This document shows positions 1 to 6,728 of a DNA stretch of 24,817 bases, in pieces. The DNA comes from an uncultured Acidobacteriota bacterium (GTDB lineage: Bacteria > Acidobacteriota > Terriglobia > UBA7540): the NCBI GenBank assembly GCA_937900045.1, contig CALCEB010000081.1, positions 1-24,817 of the forward strand. Direction: 5' to 3'. Made by a program: the position numbers and the translations under genes. The notes under the pieces were generated by a model. That model saw nothing but the letters and a program-made list of their open reading frames with translations, did not search any database and was not told where the DNA came from. Within the stretch, counting starts at the first letter, position 1. Each line of letters opens with the position of its first letter.

Positions 1-293
1 CTGGGCGCCACCGGCTGGGCGGGCGCCGTGCCGGGGGTACTGGCAATCGTGGGGTTTGCGGGCGGGTTCGGGCCGGCGCCTTGCTTGTCGGCCTGCTCGT
101 GCATCCAGCCGCCGCCGACAATCAGGGCAACTCCAAGCACACCTGAAAGTACCCGCGCGTTCTTACCCGCCTCGATGCTGCCGAAGATACTGCCGATGAA
201 GCCGCCGATGTGTCCAAACAGCCCGACAGCCACAAAGATGATTCCGGCCAGAATCAGGATGTTGGCAACGGGCGCGTCTGTGAGGTGTTCCAT
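1..293 (-). CDS. Small two-helix membrane protein, 3' end outside window
   Basis: The minus strand reads from an ATG at 293 to the left edge without a stop, giving about 97 residues of an incomplete protein. A strong ribosome-binding site (GGGGAGGGG, 6 bases before the ATG) fixes the start. The protein opens MEHLTDAPVANILILAG and has two hydrophobic stretches, at about residues 11-40 (rich in Gly, Ile and Phe) and 52-67. These are followed by a Pro/Ala/Gly-rich tail of low complexity that continues out of view. This suggests a small inner-membrane protein with a flexible extramembrane tail. I do not recognise the family and assign no function. The plus-strand reading of the same bases is a shadow. 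Confidence 0.7.
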   Translation of the reverse strand, partial: MEHLTDAPVANILILAGIIFVAVGLFGHIGGFIGSIFGSIEAGKNARVLSGVLGVALIVGGGWMHEQADKQGAGPNPPANPTIASTPGTAPAQPVAP

Positions 294-384
294 GACATGC
301 CCCTCCCCTATGAGAAGCTGTGAGAAGAACCAATCGCGTTCAGCACCGAGACGCAGACGAAAACATGCATAAACAGACGGGAAA

Positions 385-414
385 GTGCCTTTGTGCCTTT
401 GTGTTTCTGTGGCG
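385..414. repeat. CTTTGTG-type intergenic repeat
   Basis: The stretch reads GTGCCTTTGTGCCTTTGTG followed by TTTCTGTGGCG, a run of short CTTTGTG-like units. Very similar simple intergenic sequences are common in large bacterial genomes, including acidobacteria. It lies between the left-edge membrane gene and the next hairpins and has no coding signal. A related, more clearly palindromic element lies at 3068-3144. Confidence 0.4.
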
Positions 415-424
415 GAGATTCGTT

Positions 425-440
425 CACGGCTTGAGCCGTG
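425..440. repeat. Short perfect hairpin CACGGCT/AGCCGTG
   Basis: A 7-bp perfect inverted repeat with a 2-base centre (CACGGCTTGAGCCGTG). It lies upstream of the left-edge gene and before the orphan promoter. No T-run follows closely on either strand, so it is not a classical terminator. It looks like a small dispersed palindrome. Confidence 0.45.
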
Positions 441-547
441 CTCCCCCGGCGCCTTTTCCCTGGAATTTGCGTTTTCAATTCTCGACTGATCGATAAAATA
501 CACCCGACCACCTCTGAATGCAATCGTCGAATCGTGCAGTCTAAAAT

Positions 548-572
548 GTTACCCGCCATCGAGTTGGGTAAC
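548..572. repeat. Inverted repeat GTTACCC-N11-GGGTAAC
   Basis: Perfect 7-bp arms at 548-554 and 566-572 are separated by 11 bases. The centre-to-centre distance of 18 bp is compatible with a dimeric DNA-binding protein or with an RNA hairpin. It ends 60 bases before the -35 box at 633, so an upstream operator role is possible but not shown. No regulator gene is visible nearby. Confidence 0.4.
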
Positions 573-593
573 GTCATGAGTCGCTGGCCGGCC

Positions 594-609
594 CAGACCC
601 TTGGGTCTG
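594..609. repeat. Short perfect hairpin CAGACCC/GGGTCTG
   Basis: Perfect 7-bp inverted repeat with a 2-base centre, ending 23 bases upstream of the orphan promoter's -35 box. It has no T-run. It may be an operator-like palindrome or a small dispersed hairpin; the sequence does not decide between these. Confidence 0.35.
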
Positions 610-632
610 CGCACTGGGCTTGGAAAGAGTCA

Positions 633-659
633 TTGACAATTTATTCCTTATGGTATAAT
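633..659 (+). promoter_or_regulatory. Near-consensus sigma-70 promoter with extended -10
   Basis: A consensus -35 box (TTGACA, 633-638) and a consensus -10 box (TATAAT, 654-659) are separated by 15 bases, slightly short. The -10 is preceded by TGG, making an extended -10 that compensates for the spacing. Predicted transcription starts near 666 and runs to the right. A strong Shine-Dalgarno (GGGGAGG, 681-687 region) follows before the ATG at 697. No recognisable gene lies downstream until ruvB at 1433, so what this promoter serves is open. Confidence 0.6.
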
Positions 660-696
660 ATTACATAAGTATACATCAGTTCGGGGAGGCATTTTC

Positions 697-1113
697 ATGC
701 ATCGGGCGCTGGTCATGGGCCGTGGTTGGGAAGATTGCATTTCGGTCCCATCACCGGGTCGCTCGCCCTCGCGCTGCCCCTTTGCCCATCGAGGCGCAAA
801 ATTCGACGGGATATTAAAAATCCCCAGTAAAAATGCGGGTGCGAGCCTTGTGGAAACCGCCAATCCGGCGTGGGTGCAGCAAATGACGCGCAAGCCGTTG
901 AAAACAAGAGGCCGGAATGGCATCGGGGAACAAAGCCAATGCGGACATGCAGAAACACCAGTAAAAATGCTGCTGCGAGCCAAAATAGGAGAAAAAACAA
1001 TTCTTTTTTGCCTGTGGAAAAGCCTGCAATCTATTGAAAAAAATAGAAAAAGGCATGGAACAAAGCCGAAACAAAGCCAATGTCGAGGCCGTTTTATTGC
1101 CGTAAGCCATTGA
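697..1113 (+). CDS. Doubtful 138-residue ORF behind a strong promoter
   Basis: An ORF of 138 residues begins about 8 bases after a good ribosome-binding site and about 30 bases after the predicted start of transcription from the promoter at 633-659, which argues for translation. Against it, the protein resembles no family I know and is basic, with scattered Cys and Trp. The same stretch is also open in two minus-strand frames. The coding strand contains a 24-base repeat and reiterated AACAAAGCC units that suggest non-coding repeat DNA. Base composition falls after about 960, with several A- and T-runs. It could be a decayed gene, a small RNA locus read as an ORF, or a lineage-specific peptide. 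I list it only because the expression signals line up. Confidence 0.25.
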   Translation: MHRALVMGRGWEDCISVPSPGRSPSRCPFAHRGAKFDGILKIPSKNAGASLVETANPAWVQQMTRKPLKTRGRNGIGEQSQCGHAETPVKMLLRAKIGEKTILFCLWKSLQSIEKNRKRHGTKPKQSQCRGRFIAVSH

Positions 1114-1149
1114 ATCTGCTTGAGATAGTCGATTTTCAGGAACAAAGCC
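824..1149. repeat. Internally repetitive, A-rich non-coding stretch
   Basis: A 24-base unit beginning CCAGTAAAAATGC occurs at 824-847 and again at 958-981 with two mismatches. A shorter unit, GGAACAAAGCC or GAAACAAAGCC, occurs at 927-937, 1057-1067, 1068-1078 and 1139-1149. Together they mark the area as repeat-derived. The piece is visibly richer in A and T than the flanking genes. No transposase or paired terminal repeat was seen. Confidence 0.5.
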
Positions 1150-1432
1150 ACGTAACCCATTTAAAATCAAGGGCAATGATGGATTTTTGGCTTTGAATCC
1201 GCAGTTTTTTGGGTTTTAAGGCATTCAAAGCCACCTCTCATCGTTTTACCTGGCTATACCCGCATCCGGGAAGCAACCGCCGATTCGCCCAACGACTTAA
1301 CAGAGTAATACTAGGGGGTGAACTCCGGCGACCGCTACCGCAAATTGCGCCGCAACCCCCATCCCGCAGTCTTGACTGCCGGCCGCAAAGAAGGGAAGAT
1401 GCTTTAGCGGCATTCAAGCCGCGCTTGGAAAC
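1150..1432. other. Gene-free leader upstream of ruvB
   Basis: No ORF here has coding support, and I could not identify a convincing promoter. The only structure is a small hairpin, GCGGC-ATTCAA-GCCGC, at 1407-1422. It ends ten bases before the ruvB ATG and covers the place where a ribosome-binding site would normally lie, so it might dampen translation of ruvB. Confidence 0.4.
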
Positions 1433-2464
1433 ATGCCCCGAGAACGACTGGTTTCTCCCGACCTGATTTCGAAGGAAGAAGAGAGCTTTAATCGCAGCCT
1501 TCGTCCGCCCACTCTGGATGAATACATCGGGCAGAAGAAGGTGGTGGAAAAGCTGCGGATCGCGCTGGAAGCGGCGCGCCAGCGGCAAGAGGCGCTGGAG
1601 CACGCCCTGTTCTTCGGCCCTCCCGGCCTCGGCAAGACCACGCTCGCCCACATTATCGCGGCTTCGATGGAGGCCAAGATCACCGTCACTTCCGGCCCGG
1701 CCCTCGAGCGCACCGGCGACTTGATGGGCATTCTCACCAACCTGGGAGAGCGCGACATCCTCTTTATCGATGAAATTCACCGCCTTCCCGCCAACATTGA
1801 GGAGTTTCTCTACCCCGCCATGGAAGACTTCAAGGTGGATTTCGTGGTGGACAAGGGGATGTTCGCGAAGACTATCAACGTTCCGCTGAAGAAGTTCACG
1901 CTAATCGGCGCCACCACCCGCGCCGGCAGCCTCTCTGCGCCGCTGCGCAACCGCTTTGGACTCTTCTATCACCTGGATTTCTACGACCAGGAAGACCTCA
2001 CCCTCATCTTGCTTCGCTCCGCCCGTTTGCTGAGCGTGAAAATTGAGCCGGAGGCTGCGACGGAGATTGCACGGCGGGCGCGCGGCACGCCTCGCATCGT
2101 CAACCGTCTGCTGCGGCGGGTGCGCGATTTCGCGGACGTTCGGGCGACCGGGGAAATCACGATTGAAGTAGCCCGGAACGCCCTGGGGCTGGAGGGCGTG
2201 GACGATCATGGCCTCGACGAACTGGACCGCAGCTTCCTGCGCACCATCATCGACCATTATCAGGGCGGTCCGGTGGGTGTGGAGGCGCTCTCCGCCACGC
2301 TGAACGAAGAGGTGGAGACGTTGGTGGACATGGTGGAACCCTTCCTGCTGAAGGAGGGCTTCATCAGCCGCACCAAAAGCGGGCGCCGCGCGAATGAACC
2401 TGCGTACCGGGTGCTCGGGAAAATGCCGGTCCAGCGCGGAACTGCGCCGACGCTGTTTGATTAA
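1433..2464 (+). CDS. ruvB: Holliday junction branch-migration ATPase RuvB
   Basis: RuvB is the hexameric AAA+ motor that, with RuvA, drives branch migration at Holliday junctions in recombinational repair. The 343-residue length is normal for the family. Visible motifs in order are: Walker A GPPGLGKTT (62-70), Walker B with DEIHR (113-117), sensor 1 GATTRAG (159-165), the arginine-finger segment RNRFG (172-176), sensor 2 in RGTPRIVNRLLRR, and a C-terminal winged-helix domain ending near EPAYRVLG. The start at 1433 gives the usual short N-terminus (MPRERLVSPDL). Its ribosome-binding site is weak (GGAA only), and a hairpin lies just upstream. ruvA and ruvC are not adjacent; the next gene is folK, 77 bases downstream on the same strand. 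Confidence 0.97.
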   Translation: MPRERLVSPDLISKEEESFNRSLRPPTLDEYIGQKKVVEKLRIALEAARQRQEALEHALFFGPPGLGKTTLAHIIAASMEAKITVTSGPALERTGDLMGILTNLGERDILFIDEIHRLPANIEEFLYPAMEDFKVDFVVDKGMFAKTINVPLKKFTLIGATTRAGSLSAPLRNRFGLFYHLDFYDQEDLTLILLRSARLLSVKIEPEAATEIARRARGTPRIVNRLLRRVRDFADVRATGEITIEVARNALGLEGVDDHGLDELDRSFLRTIIDHYQGGPVGVEALSATLNEEVETLVDMVEPFLLKEGFISRTKSGRRANEPAYRVLGKMPVQRGTAPTLFD

Positions 2465-2541
2465 TCCTGTAGCGCCACCCCGTTTTGCCGGGTACCGTCC
2501 CGCCGGCGAAAAATACGGGCAAGCAATCTTTGCGACGGCTC

Positions 2542-3030
2542 ATGAAGCGAGTTTACCTTTCCCTCGGCTCGAATCTCCGTGACCGCGCCGGCGCCATCCA
2601 CAACGCGCTGGCCATGCTTCAAGACTCCGGCGTGGAAGTCGTCCGGGTTTCCTCCTTTTACCGCACGGAGCCAGTGGACTTCATGCCGCAACGCTGGTTC
2701 ATCAATTGTGTGGCGGAACTGCAAACGGAGCTTCTGCCCTTAAAGCTTCTCCACGCCTGCAAAGCCGTCGAACGCGCCTTGGGACGCCGGCCCGGCGTGC
2801 CCAAAGGTCCACGCGTGATTGACATTGACATACTGCTCTACGAGGATTTTGTGATCCGCTCTGCCGAGCTTACCGTCCCTCATCCCCATATGGGAGAACG
2901 CCGCTTCGTGCTGGTTCCGCTCAGGGAGCTTGCGCCGGACCTGCGCCATCCCGTCACCGGGCAAACCGTGGCTGAAATGCTGCACGATTCGCAGGACCCT
3001 AGCCAGGTTATAAAGCTCGAAGCACCGTAG
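2542..3030 (+). CDS. folK: 2-amino-4-hydroxy-6-hydroxymethyldihydropteridine pyrophosphokinase
   Basis: HPPK transfers pyrophosphate from ATP to 6-hydroxymethyl-dihydropterin, the step before dihydropteroate synthase in folate synthesis. From the ATG at 2542 the protein is 162 residues, typical for the family. It begins MKRVYLSLGSNL, the standard opening. Family signatures are YRTEPV (40-45) and GPRVIDIDILLY (89-100), the latter carrying the paired aspartates that bind magnesium. An upstream in-frame start at 2485 would add 19 residues without homology and is less likely. No clear Shine-Dalgarno is visible. The gene lies 77 bases after ruvB and 219 bases before a deoxynucleoside kinase on the same strand. 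Confidence 0.95.
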   Translation: MKRVYLSLGSNLRDRAGAIHNALAMLQDSGVEVVRVSSFYRTEPVDFMPQRWFINCVAELQTELLPLKLLHACKAVERALGRRPGVPKGPRVIDIDILLYEDFVIRSAELTVPHPHMGERRFVLVPLRELAPDLRHPVTGQTVAEMLHDSQDPSQVIKLEAP

Positions 3031-3067
3031 TGCCGTGATTGCCAAATTCATGGGCTGAAGCAAGCAG

Positions 3068-3144
3068 TTTCACGCTAAGACGCCAAGGACTGCAATGAAC
3101 AATCCTTTCGTTTGCTTTGTGAAGCTTCGCGGCTTTGCGTGAAA
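3068..3144. repeat. Imperfect palindromic intergenic repeat (TTTCACGC type)
   Basis: The left arm at 3068-3087 starts TTTCACGCTAAGACGC. The right arm at 3125-3144 is its inverse complement with 3 mismatches in 20, ending GCGTGAAA. About 37 bases separate the arms. The element sits between folK and the kinase gene and has no T-run. Palindromes built on 'TTTCACGCAAAG' are a familiar class of dispersed bacterial intergenic repeats; that classification is from memory. Confidence 0.55.
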
Positions 3145-3249
3145 TTCGCTTGTCGATGGCTTCGCCTTCTTTTCCCGCACCTTCAATACGATCCCGGTTT
3201 ACAATGGCTATTCGCAAACCGAACGGCGGCTGCCCCCGCGAAGCCACCT

Positions 3250-3915
3250 ATGACCGGAGTCCCACAATACGAGCAACCCCGGCTGATTGCCATTGAAGGA
3301 CCGCTTCGAGTTGGCAAGACCAGTCTGGCGGATTTGCTGGCCGAGCGCCTCCACGCCGAACGGCTCCGGGACGTGGAGGAGAATCCATTTCTGGAGGATT
3401 TTTACAAAGGCCGGCCGGGCGCGGCGTTTGCATCCCAACTTTTTTTCTTGATCGAGCGCTTCAAGCAGTGGCTCAGTCTGGACCTCCAGGCTACGGCGAA
3501 CCGCGTGGTGGTGTGTGATTATCTTTTCAGCAAAGACCGCATCTACGCCTACATGAATCTGGGGGATGAGGAACTCGATCTCTACAACCGGTATTATTCG
3601 ATCTTTTCAGACCAAGTTCCCATCCCGGATTTGGTGATATACTTACACGCGAAGCCGGAAAAGCTCCGGGAGCGCATTGATCGCAAAAACCTTCCGGCTG
3701 AACACCAGATTTCCGGCGAGTATCTGGAAGAACTCGTCAAAGCGTACGAACATTTTTTCGTGCGCTACAAGGAAAGTAACCTGCTGGTGGTGGAAACCTC
3801 CGGGATCGACTTCGTTCATAAGAACAGGGACCTGGAAGAGTTGGTATGCCGCCTCCGGCAGCCAGTGAAAGGGACACAATATTTTCTGCCGCTTGGATCC
3901 GCCAAGGCGGACTGA
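3250..3915 (+). CDS. Deoxynucleoside kinase (dAK/dGK/dCK family)
   Basis: This is a salvage enzyme that phosphorylates deoxynucleosides using ATP. From the ATG at 3250 it has 221 residues, normal for bacterial members. The P-loop is EGPLRVGKTS (16-25). It is followed by the ENPFLEDFY segment (44-52), the substrate-site CDYLFSKDR (89-97), RYYSIFSDQ, and a lid region rich in Arg (LRERIDRKN, from 139). An in-frame upstream start at 3112 would add 46 residues over the palindromic repeat and has no homology, so it is rejected. The deoxynucleoside preference cannot be read from the sequence. The gene lies between folK and panB on the same strand. The N-terminus and P-loop are intact and there is no sign of truncation. 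Confidence 0.9.
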   Translation: MTGVPQYEQPRLIAIEGPLRVGKTSLADLLAERLHAERLRDVEENPFLEDFYKGRPGAAFASQLFFLIERFKQWLSLDLQATANRVVVCDYLFSKDRIYAYMNLGDEELDLYNRYYSIFSDQVPIPDLVIYLHAKPEKLRERIDRKNLPAEHQISGEYLEELVKAYEHFFVRYKESNLLVVETSGIDFVHKNRDLEELVCRLRQPVKGTQYFLPLGSAKAD

Positions 3916-3985
3916 GACGGGAAACAAAAAGTTTCAGGAGAATGAGCGGAAGGTCTGATGGATAGCCCTTCCGCCGAATCTCCCG

Positions 3986-4001
3986 GCCACCCTCTGGTGG
4001 C
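3986..4001 (+). repeat. Hairpin in the panB leader (GCCACC/GGTGGC)
   Basis: A perfect 6-bp stem with a CTCT loop, followed by TGAAAAAG. It lies 70 bases after the kinase stop and 10 bases before the large folded leader at 4012-4111. It may be part of the same regulatory RNA or a weak terminator for the kinase transcript. Confidence 0.45.
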
Positions 4002-4011
4002 TGAAAAAGTT

Positions 4012-4111
4012 ACCCTCTCTGTCCGGGCGAGTGAAGGCCCTCTCGGGCCTCCTTGCCGGTGTCTCGCGAGCGCCGGCGCATCACCCCTGTTGCAGAGAGG
4101 GTTTTTATTTT
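4012..4111 (+). terminator. Branched leader RNA closed by a terminator stem, upstream of panB
   Basis: A perfect 10-bp stem, ACCCTCTCTG (4012-4021) with CAGAGAGGGT (4093-4102), encloses 71 bases and is followed directly by TTTTTATTTT, as in an intrinsic terminator. Two further hairpins lie inside. One is AGGCCC-TCTC-GGGCCT (4035-4050). The other is a longer GC-rich stem from GCCGG (4055-4059) to CCGGC (4073-4077) with extra pairs toward a CGCG loop. The result is a three-way junction whose closing stem doubles as the terminator. It ends 90 bases before the panB ATG. It could terminate the kinase transcript, attenuate panB, or be a metabolite-responsive leader. A 'pan' RNA motif is known upstream of pantothenate genes, but I could not verify a match. 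Confidence 0.65.
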
Positions 4112-4201
4112 GGGCTCCCTGCGGCTTGCCGATTGAAGTCATGCTGTGACGGCGGTGGCATTGATATTACGCTTCAAGAAATCCATATAGGAGGTGTTGC
4201 C

Positions 4202-5059
4202 ATGGACCCCAACGCGGTGGCCGTGAGCAGAGTCACTCCGATTGTCCTCTACGAAAAGAAAGCCAAGGGCCAGCGCATCGCCTGCCTTACCGCTTACGAT
4301 TACCCTGCCGCCCGCCTGGCCGACGAATCCGGCATCGATCTGATCCTGGTAGGAGATTCGCTGGGCCAAGTGGTGCTGGGTTACGATTCCACGCTCCCGG
4401 TCACCGCCGATGAAATACTTCACCACCTCAAGGCCGTTCGGCGCGGCACCCGGCGCGCCCTGCTGATGGCGGACTTGCCCTACGGTTCCTACCATGCGGC
4501 CAGCGACTTAGCCGTCTCCACCGCCATCCGCTTTCTGAAGGAAGGGGGCGCGGAAGCCGTCAAGCTGGAAGGTGGAAGGAAGCGAACGGCTCTCATCCGG
4601 CGCTTGACTGATGCGGAAATCCCGGTCGCCGGCCACATTGGGCTCACTCCCCAATCGGTGCGGGTGATGGGCGGCTATCGAGTGCAGGGTAATTCCGCCG
4701 ATACGGCCCGCGAGCTTCTGGAGGATGCGCTGGCCTTGGAAGATGCAGGCGTTTTTGCGCTGGTGTTGGAGGGCATACCCCGTGAAGTGGCCGCTGCCAT
4801 CACTCAGCGGCTTCGCATTCCCACCATTGGAATCGGCGCTGGGCCGGATTGCGACGGGCAGATAATGGTGATTCACGATCTCCTTAAATTGACTTTTTCT
4901 CCGCCCGCAAAGTTTGTCCGCGCTTATGCCAGCGTGGCCGAAATCATGCGGGATGCTATCTGCCGTTTCCGCGAAGACGTGGCCGGCTCCCGCTATCCCA
5001 GCGACCAGGAATCCTACCATCTCCCCGCTTCGGCGCACGCCGCTCTCAGCGCCCGGTGA
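4202..5059 (+). CDS. panB: 3-methyl-2-oxobutanoate hydroxymethyltransferase
   Basis: PanB makes ketopantoate from 2-oxoisovalerate and methylene-tetrahydrofolate, the first committed step to pantothenate and coenzyme A. The start at 4202 is set by a near-perfect ribosome-binding site (AGGAGGTG, 5 bases upstream); it gives 285 residues, slightly above the family norm. Motifs are LVGDSLGQVVLGYDSTLPVT (metal ligand Asp near 52), MADLPYGSY (Asp near 91), AVKLEGG (near 119-125), GHIGLTPQS and GIGAGPDCDGQ. A longer in-frame ORF from 4031 runs through the leader structure and is not credible. panC and panD are not next to it. Its folate cosubstrate gives a loose link to folK two genes upstream. Confidence 0.96.
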   Translation: MDPNAVAVSRVTPIVLYEKKAKGQRIACLTAYDYPAARLADESGIDLILVGDSLGQVVLGYDSTLPVTADEILHHLKAVRRGTRRALLMADLPYGSYHAASDLAVSTAIRFLKEGGAEAVKLEGGRKRTALIRRLTDAEIPVAGHIGLTPQSVRVMGGYRVQGNSADTARELLEDALALEDAGVFALVLEGIPREVAAAITQRLRIPTIGIGAGPDCDGQIMVIHDLLKLTFSPPAKFVRAYASVAEIMRDAICRFREDVAGSRYPSDQESYHLPASAHAALSAR

Positions 5060-5113
5060 GCGCGGACCCCAAAATAGGCCTGTGCCAACTGCTGTCGTAT
5101 AATCGAGCGTCCG

Positions 5114-5154
5114 CGCTGAGGGCATCCTTCACAATACGATGGATGCCCTCAGCG
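5114..5154. terminator. Perfect 14-bp hairpin between convergent genes
   Basis: Arms CGCTGAGGGCATCC (5114-5127) and GGATGCCCTCAGCG (5141-5154) are exact inverse complements around a 13-base loop. The hairpin sits in the 136-base gap between the stops of panB (plus strand) and the OmpA-family gene (minus strand), where a bidirectional terminator is expected. Neither strand shows a strong T-run directly after it, so it may act as a barrier or RNA-end stabiliser rather than a classical terminator. Confidence 0.6.
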
Positions 5155-5195
5155 AAGTCTGCCTCCAAAGAACTTCCACCATAAGATAAAGAAGA

Positions 5196-6728
5196 CTAGC
5201 GTGAAGCGGCGGTCACCTGAGTGCCTATCAGGCTGCCTGAAACAATCATATCGACTCGGCGGTTGAGCTTCCTGCCCTGAGCCGTGTCGTTTGAGGCGAT
5301 GGGGTTCGCATCTCCAAAGCCCTCTGCGCTGACCGAGTCCGGCGAAACGCCCTGTTGCACCAGGAACGTCCGCACCGCCTCGGCTCGCTTATCGGAAAGC
5401 GCCTGGTTCACCTCGTCGCCGCCGGTGCTATCTGTGTACCCGTCCACTTCGAGCTTCAGGCCGGGATAAGCAAGTAGCACACCCGACATTTTAGCCAATG
5501 CCAGTTTGGCATCGTTAGTCAGTTCATACCTTCCCGGAGCAAACAGCACGTCTGACATCCTCACCACCAGACCGCGAGGCGTATCCTGCGTCTGGAGAAT
5601 CATGTTGAGCTGCTTCAACAATTGGGTGCGCATCTGCTCTGCGCGCAGTTCAGCGGCATGGGCTCGTTGGCCGGCATCCTGGGCAGCAAGGTTGGCCTGC
5701 TGCGCTTGCTCTTCAGCTTGCTGTTGTGCCGCCCGGGCGCGGGTTTTGGCTTCTGCTGCTTGCTGCGCTTGCTCCTGGGCTTGCGCTGCCTGTTCCTGCG
5801 CCTGGGTTGCCTGCGCCTGCGCAGCTTTTGTGTTCTGCCGTAATTCAGACTGACGCTCGGCCTCGCGCTTGTTCAGCGCGATGATTCGAGCGTCTTCTGC
5901 GGTCTGTACGGCTTCACGGGCTTCGTTGATTACGGTCTTCTTGTCACCGTGGTGGTTGGCCAGAGTTTGCTGTGCGTTCTGCAAATTAAGCTCAGCCTTG
6001 CTCAGCGTCTCCTGGGCTTTCTGATCCGCGCCCGCCCATTTGGCGATGCGAATCGCGTTTTCAGCCTCGTAGACGTCCAGCGGCGCCTCGCCCGTGGTTA
6101 CAAGCGGCGTCACCTGGTTTGCCGCGATGTTCTCCGTATATTGTCCGCGCTTCAGCAATTCGGTCTTCGCGGCCACTTGTTCGATGGTGCCGGTGGTACC
6201 CGGCAGCACGCGATTTTCCGCCACCACCATGTCGCTTGGCCGGGTCACGGCAAAGTAGGGTTCGGCCGTAACGATCAGCCCGAAAGTTTGCATGTTCGTA
6301 GTTACCTGAATGTCCGCATTGCCATTGGGATCAGTTAGAATCTCCCCCAGGTTCTCCGGGCGCCCGTTCGGAGTGATGGCCCATAGAACATAGGTCAGAT
6401 AAGGCGGCCCAAACTTTCTCACCGCCGGTTCCAGCTTCTTAAAGCGAGCGTGAATGTGGGCTGCACCCAACTTGTTTTCGATTGTTGCTTTACCCTTGGC
6501 TCCGGCAAGCAAGCTCGTGCCTTCAAATCCGATCTGGGTGGAGTGGCGATTGTGATAATTGATAGCCTTCACTGTGTGGCCCACGACCGTAACCTTGAAC
6601 ACCGGCACCGTACCGTTCATGGACGGCTTCGCGGCCGCAGTGGAATCGGCTTGCACCTGATCCTGTGCATAAAGACCTGTTGAAAAAACCGCCACTAATA
6701 TTGTGGCTGTTAAGAGAACTTTTCGCAT
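5196..6728 (-). CDS. Exported OmpA-family protein with long coiled coil
   Basis: This 510-residue protein has a signal peptide (MRKVLLTATILVAVFSTGLYA, cleavage near 21). A region of unknown fold follows (about 40-200). Next comes a long Ala/Gln/Glu-rich coiled coil (about 220-375, with AQAQEQ-type repeats), and a C-terminal OmpA peptidoglycan-binding domain (about 385-500). That domain shows DGYTDSTGG, a segment ending LSDKRAEAVRTFL, and GRKLNRRVDM. The OmpA-like domain should anchor it to the cell wall, so it probably spans part of the periplasm as a tether between envelope layers. A strong ribosome-binding site (GAGGAGGAGG, about 7 bases upstream) fixes the start. It is transcribed alone, convergent with panB. 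I do not recognise the N-terminal domain. Confidence 0.88.
   Translation of the reverse strand: MRKVLLTATILVAVFSTGLYAQDQVQADSTAAAKPSMNGTVPVFKVTVVGHTVKAINYHNRHSTQIGFEGTSLLAGAKGKATIENKLGAAHIHARFKKLEPAVRKFGPPYLTYVLWAITPNGRPENLGEILTDPNGNADIQVTTNMQTFGLIVTAEPYFAVTRPSDMVVAENRVLPGTTGTIEQVAAKTELLKRGQYTENIAANQVTPLVTTGEAPLDVYEAENAIRIAKWAGADQKAQETLSKAELNLQNAQQTLANHHGDKKTVINEAREAVQTAEDARIIALNKREAERQSELRQNTKAAQAQATQAQEQAAQAQEQAQQAAEAKTRARAAQQQAEEQAQQANLAAQDAGQRAHAAELRAEQMRTQLLKQLNMILQTQDTPRGLVVRMSDVLFAPGRYELTNDAKLALAKMSGVLLAYPGLKLEVDGYTDSTGGDEVNQALSDKRAEAVRTFLVQQGVSPDSVSAEGFGDANPIASNDTAQGRKLNRRVDMIVSGSLIGTQVTAASR

Noticed and set aside
28..372. Plus-strand ORF opposite the left-edge membrane gene
   Set aside because: The minus strand has a good ribosome-binding site, a sensible start and two membrane helices; the plus-strand translation is Pro/Ser/Cys-rich with no pattern.
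385..414. CRISPR-like repeat from CTTTGTG units
   Set aside because: Units are 7-10 bases with no regular spacers; this is a simple intergenic repeat.
648..1176. Minus-strand ORFs of 95-170 residues across the repeat-rich stretch
   Set aside because: They overlap in different frames, lack ribosome-binding sites, and follow the internal repeats, so they are most likely chance openings.
4031..4201. N-terminal extension of panB by 57 residues
   Set aside because: It runs through a terminator-like structure and has no PanB homology; the ATG at 4202 has an almost perfect ribosome-binding site.
5093..5104. TATAAT-like box downstream of panB
   Set aside because: No -35 partner at a usable distance and nothing to transcribe in the short convergent gap.
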